This document shows, piece by piece, positions 62,414 through 64,000 of a DNA stretch of 64,000 nt. Origin of the DNA: Flavobacterium caseinilyticum (GTDB lineage: Bacteria; Bacteroidota; Bacteroidia; Flavobacteriales; Flavobacteriaceae); the NCBI RefSeq assembly GCF_004349085.1, contig NZ_SMFM01000001.1, positions 744,001 to 808,000 of the forward strand, read 5' to 3'. The notes beneath the pieces were generated by a model. The model worked only from the letters and a program-made list of their open reading frames with translations. It was not told where the DNA came from and searched no databases. The translations under genes and the position numbers were made by a program. How positions within the stretch are numbered: the stretch's first letter is position 1; each line of letters opens with the position of its first letter.

Positions 62414-63074
62414 AGAAGTTTGTGAGCTTCTTTAAATCTTGTATGGTTTGGGTAGGATTTTCTGCTTTAAAAACAAAACTTCCCGCTACCAGAACATCTG
62501 CTCCGGCTTCTACTAATTGTTTTGCGTTCTTATTAGTTACGCCACCATCAACTTCAATAATTGTAGATGCTCCTTTTTTAATGATCAACGCTTTTAGCTT
62601 TTCAATTTTAGCAAAAGTGTTTTCGATAAAAGATTGTCCTCCAAAACCTGGGTTCACACTCATAATACAAACCAAATCGATATCATTGATTACATCTTCC
62701 AGTAAGTCAATATTTGTATGTGGATTGATGGCAACTCCGGCTTTCATTCCTTCCGCTTTTATTGCTTGTAGCGTTCTGTGAAGGTGTGTACAAGCTTCAT
62801 AGTGCACGCTTAGAATATTAGCGCCTAACTCGGCAAAAGTTTTAATGTAACGATCAGGATCTACAATCATCAAGTGAACGTCAATTATTTTTTTTGCATG
62901 ACGGTTAATGGCCTCCAAAACGGGCATTCCGTAAGAAATATTTGGAACAAAAACGCCGTCCATGATGTCAATATGAAACCAATCGGCTTCACTGTTATTT
63001 ATCATTTCGATGTCGCGTTGCAGATTTCCAAAATCGGCAGCAAGCACAGATGGTGCAATAAGTGTATTCTTCAT
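62412..63074 (-). CDS. rpe: Ribulose-phosphate 3-epimerase
   Basis: 220 residues of TIM-barrel. I start at the ATG at 63072-63074 (MKNTLIAPSVLAADFGNL); the 63110 start would add 12 residues with no counterpart in the family. Seen: HIDIMDGVFVPNISYG (metal-binding His/Asp), VHLMIVDPDRYI, SVHYEACTHL, IMSVNPGFGGQSFI and IEVDGGVTNKNA. It interconverts ribulose- and xylulose-5-phosphate in the pentose phosphate pathway. The shared terminator overlaps its stop. Confidence 0.95.
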   Translation of the reverse strand: MKNTLIAPSVLAADFGNLQRDIEMINNSEADWFHIDIMDGVFVPNISYGMPVLEAINRHAKKIIDVHLMIVDPDRYIKTFAELGANILSVHYEACTHLHRTLQAIKAEGMKAGVAINPHTNIDLLEDVINDIDLVCIMSVNPGFGGQSFIENTFAKIEKLKALIIKKGASTIIEVDGGVTNKNAKQLVEAGADVLVAGSFVFKAENPTQTIQDLKKLTNF

Positions 63075-63207
63075 TGTGTAGTTATTACGTAGAGATGCAC
63101 TGCAGTGCATCTTTACAGTTTGTGTTGTTTGTGCAAAAGTAGTTTTTTTGCAGCAATTGGAGAAAGTTTTTTTAGAGAAGGGCTATCTTGCAAGTTGTCC
63201 CCACGTC

Positions 63208-63340
63208 GCGTAAGGGATTACTTCACTGGGTGTTTGTTTTTTATATGTGTTCAGTGAATTTCATTTGAGGCGGTATCCTCGAAGTGTAACGGAGAGATAA
63301 AGCCGAAAGCCTGACCCGAAGTTTTTACGGAGGGTTACGC
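63208..63340. repeat. Candidate intergenic element with inverted ends
   Basis: 133 bases bounded by GCGTAA (63208-63213) and TTACGC (63335-63340). The right part has AGCCTGACCCGAAG and ACGGAGGGTTACGC, sequences I recall from repeated intergenic elements of Flavobacteria. No transposase. Copy number cannot be judged from one window. Confidence 0.35.
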
Positions 63341-63347
63341 TAAATTA

Positions 63348-63438
63348 GAGAAAAGAGAAAAGAGAAAAGAGAAAAGAGAAAAGAGAAAAGAGAAAAGAGA
63401 AAAGAGAAAAGAGAAAAGAGAAAAGAGAAAAGAGAAAA
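63348..63438. repeat. Heptanucleotide tandem repeat (GAGAAAA) x 13
   Basis: Thirteen perfect consecutive copies of GAGAAAA over 91 bases, ending in GAATTC. The perfect array and seven-base unit point to replication slippage and copy-number variation. It lies about 275 bases upstream of rpe and about 220 bases downstream of the rpoD stop. A long TTTTCTC reading frame exists across it on the minus strand, but it is an artefact. Confidence 0.95.
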
Positions 63439-63487
63439 GAATTCAGATTAAAAAATAAGACCCCGGAGACCCGAGCTCGAACTGACT

Positions 63488-63533
63488 GGAGTTTTGCTGA
63501 AAAAAGCAAAACTCCGGTAATCAGCCGGAGTTT
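63488..63533 (-). terminator. rpoD terminator with overlapping alternative hairpins
   Basis: Read on the minus strand: AAACTCCGG-CTGATTA-CCGGAGTTT followed by TGCTTTTTT, an intrinsic terminator. The right arm of this stem can instead belong to a second 11-bp stem, AGCAAAACTCC / GGAGTTTTGCT. The two hairpins share the ACTCC core and exclude each other. Confidence 0.75.
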
Positions 63534-63656
63534 CAATCATCAATCAAAAAACGAACAGTTAATCAGACCGTCGTTACTTATTAGTCCAAAGCCGAAAGTC
63601 AAAAATCATACTGTTGTTGGACGATATGATTTTTGACTTTGTAGCATTTGACTGTG

Positions 63657-64000
63657 TTATCCTAAATATGTTTTTAGTATTTTACTTCTTGAAGTGTGTT
63701 TTAATCTTCGGATTGCTTTTTCCTTGATTTGACGTACACGCTCACGAGTTAAGTCGAAAGTTTCTCCAATTTCCTCTAGTGTCATTGGGTGTTGATCGCC
63801 AAGACCAAAGTACAAACGAACTACATCAGCCTCTCTTGGAGTCAATGTTTCTAAGGAACGCTCGATTTCGGTACGCAATGATTCGTGGATTAATTCTCTG
63901 TCTGGATTTGGTGATTCACCTGAACGTAAAACGTCATAAAGGTTAGAATCTTCTCCTTCTACAAGAGGCGCATCCATTGATAAGTGACGACCAGAGTTTT
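63657..64000 (-). CDS. rpoD: RNA polymerase principal sigma factor, C-terminal 114 residues (cut by window edge)
   Basis: The frame runs from the window edge ([15 protein letters not shown]) through to the stop at 63657. Seen: region 3 to 4 linker ([20 protein letters not shown]) and region 4.2 with the helix-turn-helix [20 protein letters not shown] and [10 protein letters not shown], which contacts the -33 element. The ATG at 63975-63977 is internal, so the first base of the gene lies outside. It is the housekeeping sigma that reads the TTG/TAnnTTTG promoters noted here. The terminator lies about 125 bases after the stop. Confidence 0.95.
   Translation of the reverse strand, partial: NSGRHLSMDAPLVEGEDSNLYDVLRSGESPNPDRELIHESLRTEIERSLETLTPREADVVRLYFGLGDQHPMTLEEIGETFDLTRERVRQIKEKAIRRLKHTSRSKILKTYLG

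Larger units (their letters stand above)
63075..63656. other. 582-base gene-free interval between rpe and rpoD
   Basis: No ORF that I would call a gene. It holds, from the rpoD side: the rpoD terminator at 63488-63533, a 13-copy heptanucleotide repeat at 63348-63438, and a candidate element bounded by GCGTAA/TTACGC at 63208-63340. The rpe promoter is expected near 63080-63140, but no strong TAnnTTTG match was seen there. Confidence 0.75.

Noticed and set aside
63348..63438. CRISPR-like array
   Set aside because: Repeat units are 7 bases and adjacent, with no spacers and no cas genes in the window.
63345..63536. Minus-strand frame of 63 codons rich in Phe, Leu and Ser across the heptamer repeat
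   Set aside because: Its C-terminal half is a direct translation of TTTTCTC copies; the 7-base unit would change frame with each change in copy number, and it has no homologous domain.

Overview
The window looks like chromosomal DNA of a Flavobacterium-like member of the Bacteroidota. The DNA is AT-rich, promoters fit the TTG / TAnnTTTG (-33 / -7) pattern, Shine-Dalgarno sequences are not evident, and it carries gliding-motility genes gldB and gldC, a type IX secretion plug protein, an ApaG gene, and a dcw cluster in the Bacteroidota order. I see no phage, insertion sequence or CRISPR array. It is mainly a core-genome stretch with small accessory pieces.

Layout. 1-7700: 5' part of pruA (cut by the window edge), apaG, the T9SS plug gene, a large M16 zinc protease, a methyltransferase and map. 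7741-12828: a tetR-ABC-hlyD-tolC export operon on the minus strand. 13179-20638: a small secreted LRR protein, gpmI, and two tandem DUF5916 outer-membrane-type proteins. 20827-24675: two convergent, overlapping L,D-transpeptidase genes, a GNAT acetyltransferase, two tandem tRNA-Gly(TCC) genes and peptidase E. 24814-30098: three related small exported proteins with a carboxypeptidase-regulatory-like domain, a DUF6702 protein and an M1 metallopeptidase. 30210-33604: tatA, a PAP2 phosphatase, an antitoxin-toxin-O-methyltransferase string and rlmN. 33683-39887: polyprenyl diphosphate synthase, an ECF sigma operon and dnaG. 40045-44464: an orphan response regulator, nadE, gldBC, engB and an alpha/beta hydrolase.

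44847-60635 is the complete dcw cluster on the plus strand: mraZ, rsmH, ftsL, ftsI, murE, mraY, murD, ftsW, murG, murC, ftsQ, ftsA, ftsZ. It lacks murF, murB and ddl. The products make lipid II from UDP-MurNAc-peptide, build the septal wall and assemble the Z ring. It is followed by yqeY with a structured leader, tRNA-Arg(TCG), an MtfA-type peptidase, rpe, and the 3' end of rpoD. A 582-base gap before rpoD holds a 13-copy heptanucleotide repeat.

The observations I find most worth following are: three 10-bp phased GTGG repeats upstream of mraZ that look like an MraZ operator; a promoter that starts transcription exactly at a folded leader of yqeY; a DnaG primase in which all four zinc ligands are replaced; an ABC exporter with degenerate Q-, signature and H-loops; an ECF-type promoter in front of the sigma gene; and a toxin-antitoxin pair translationally linked to a methyltransferase with operator-like inverted repeats. 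I did not find a clearly new multi-gene system.
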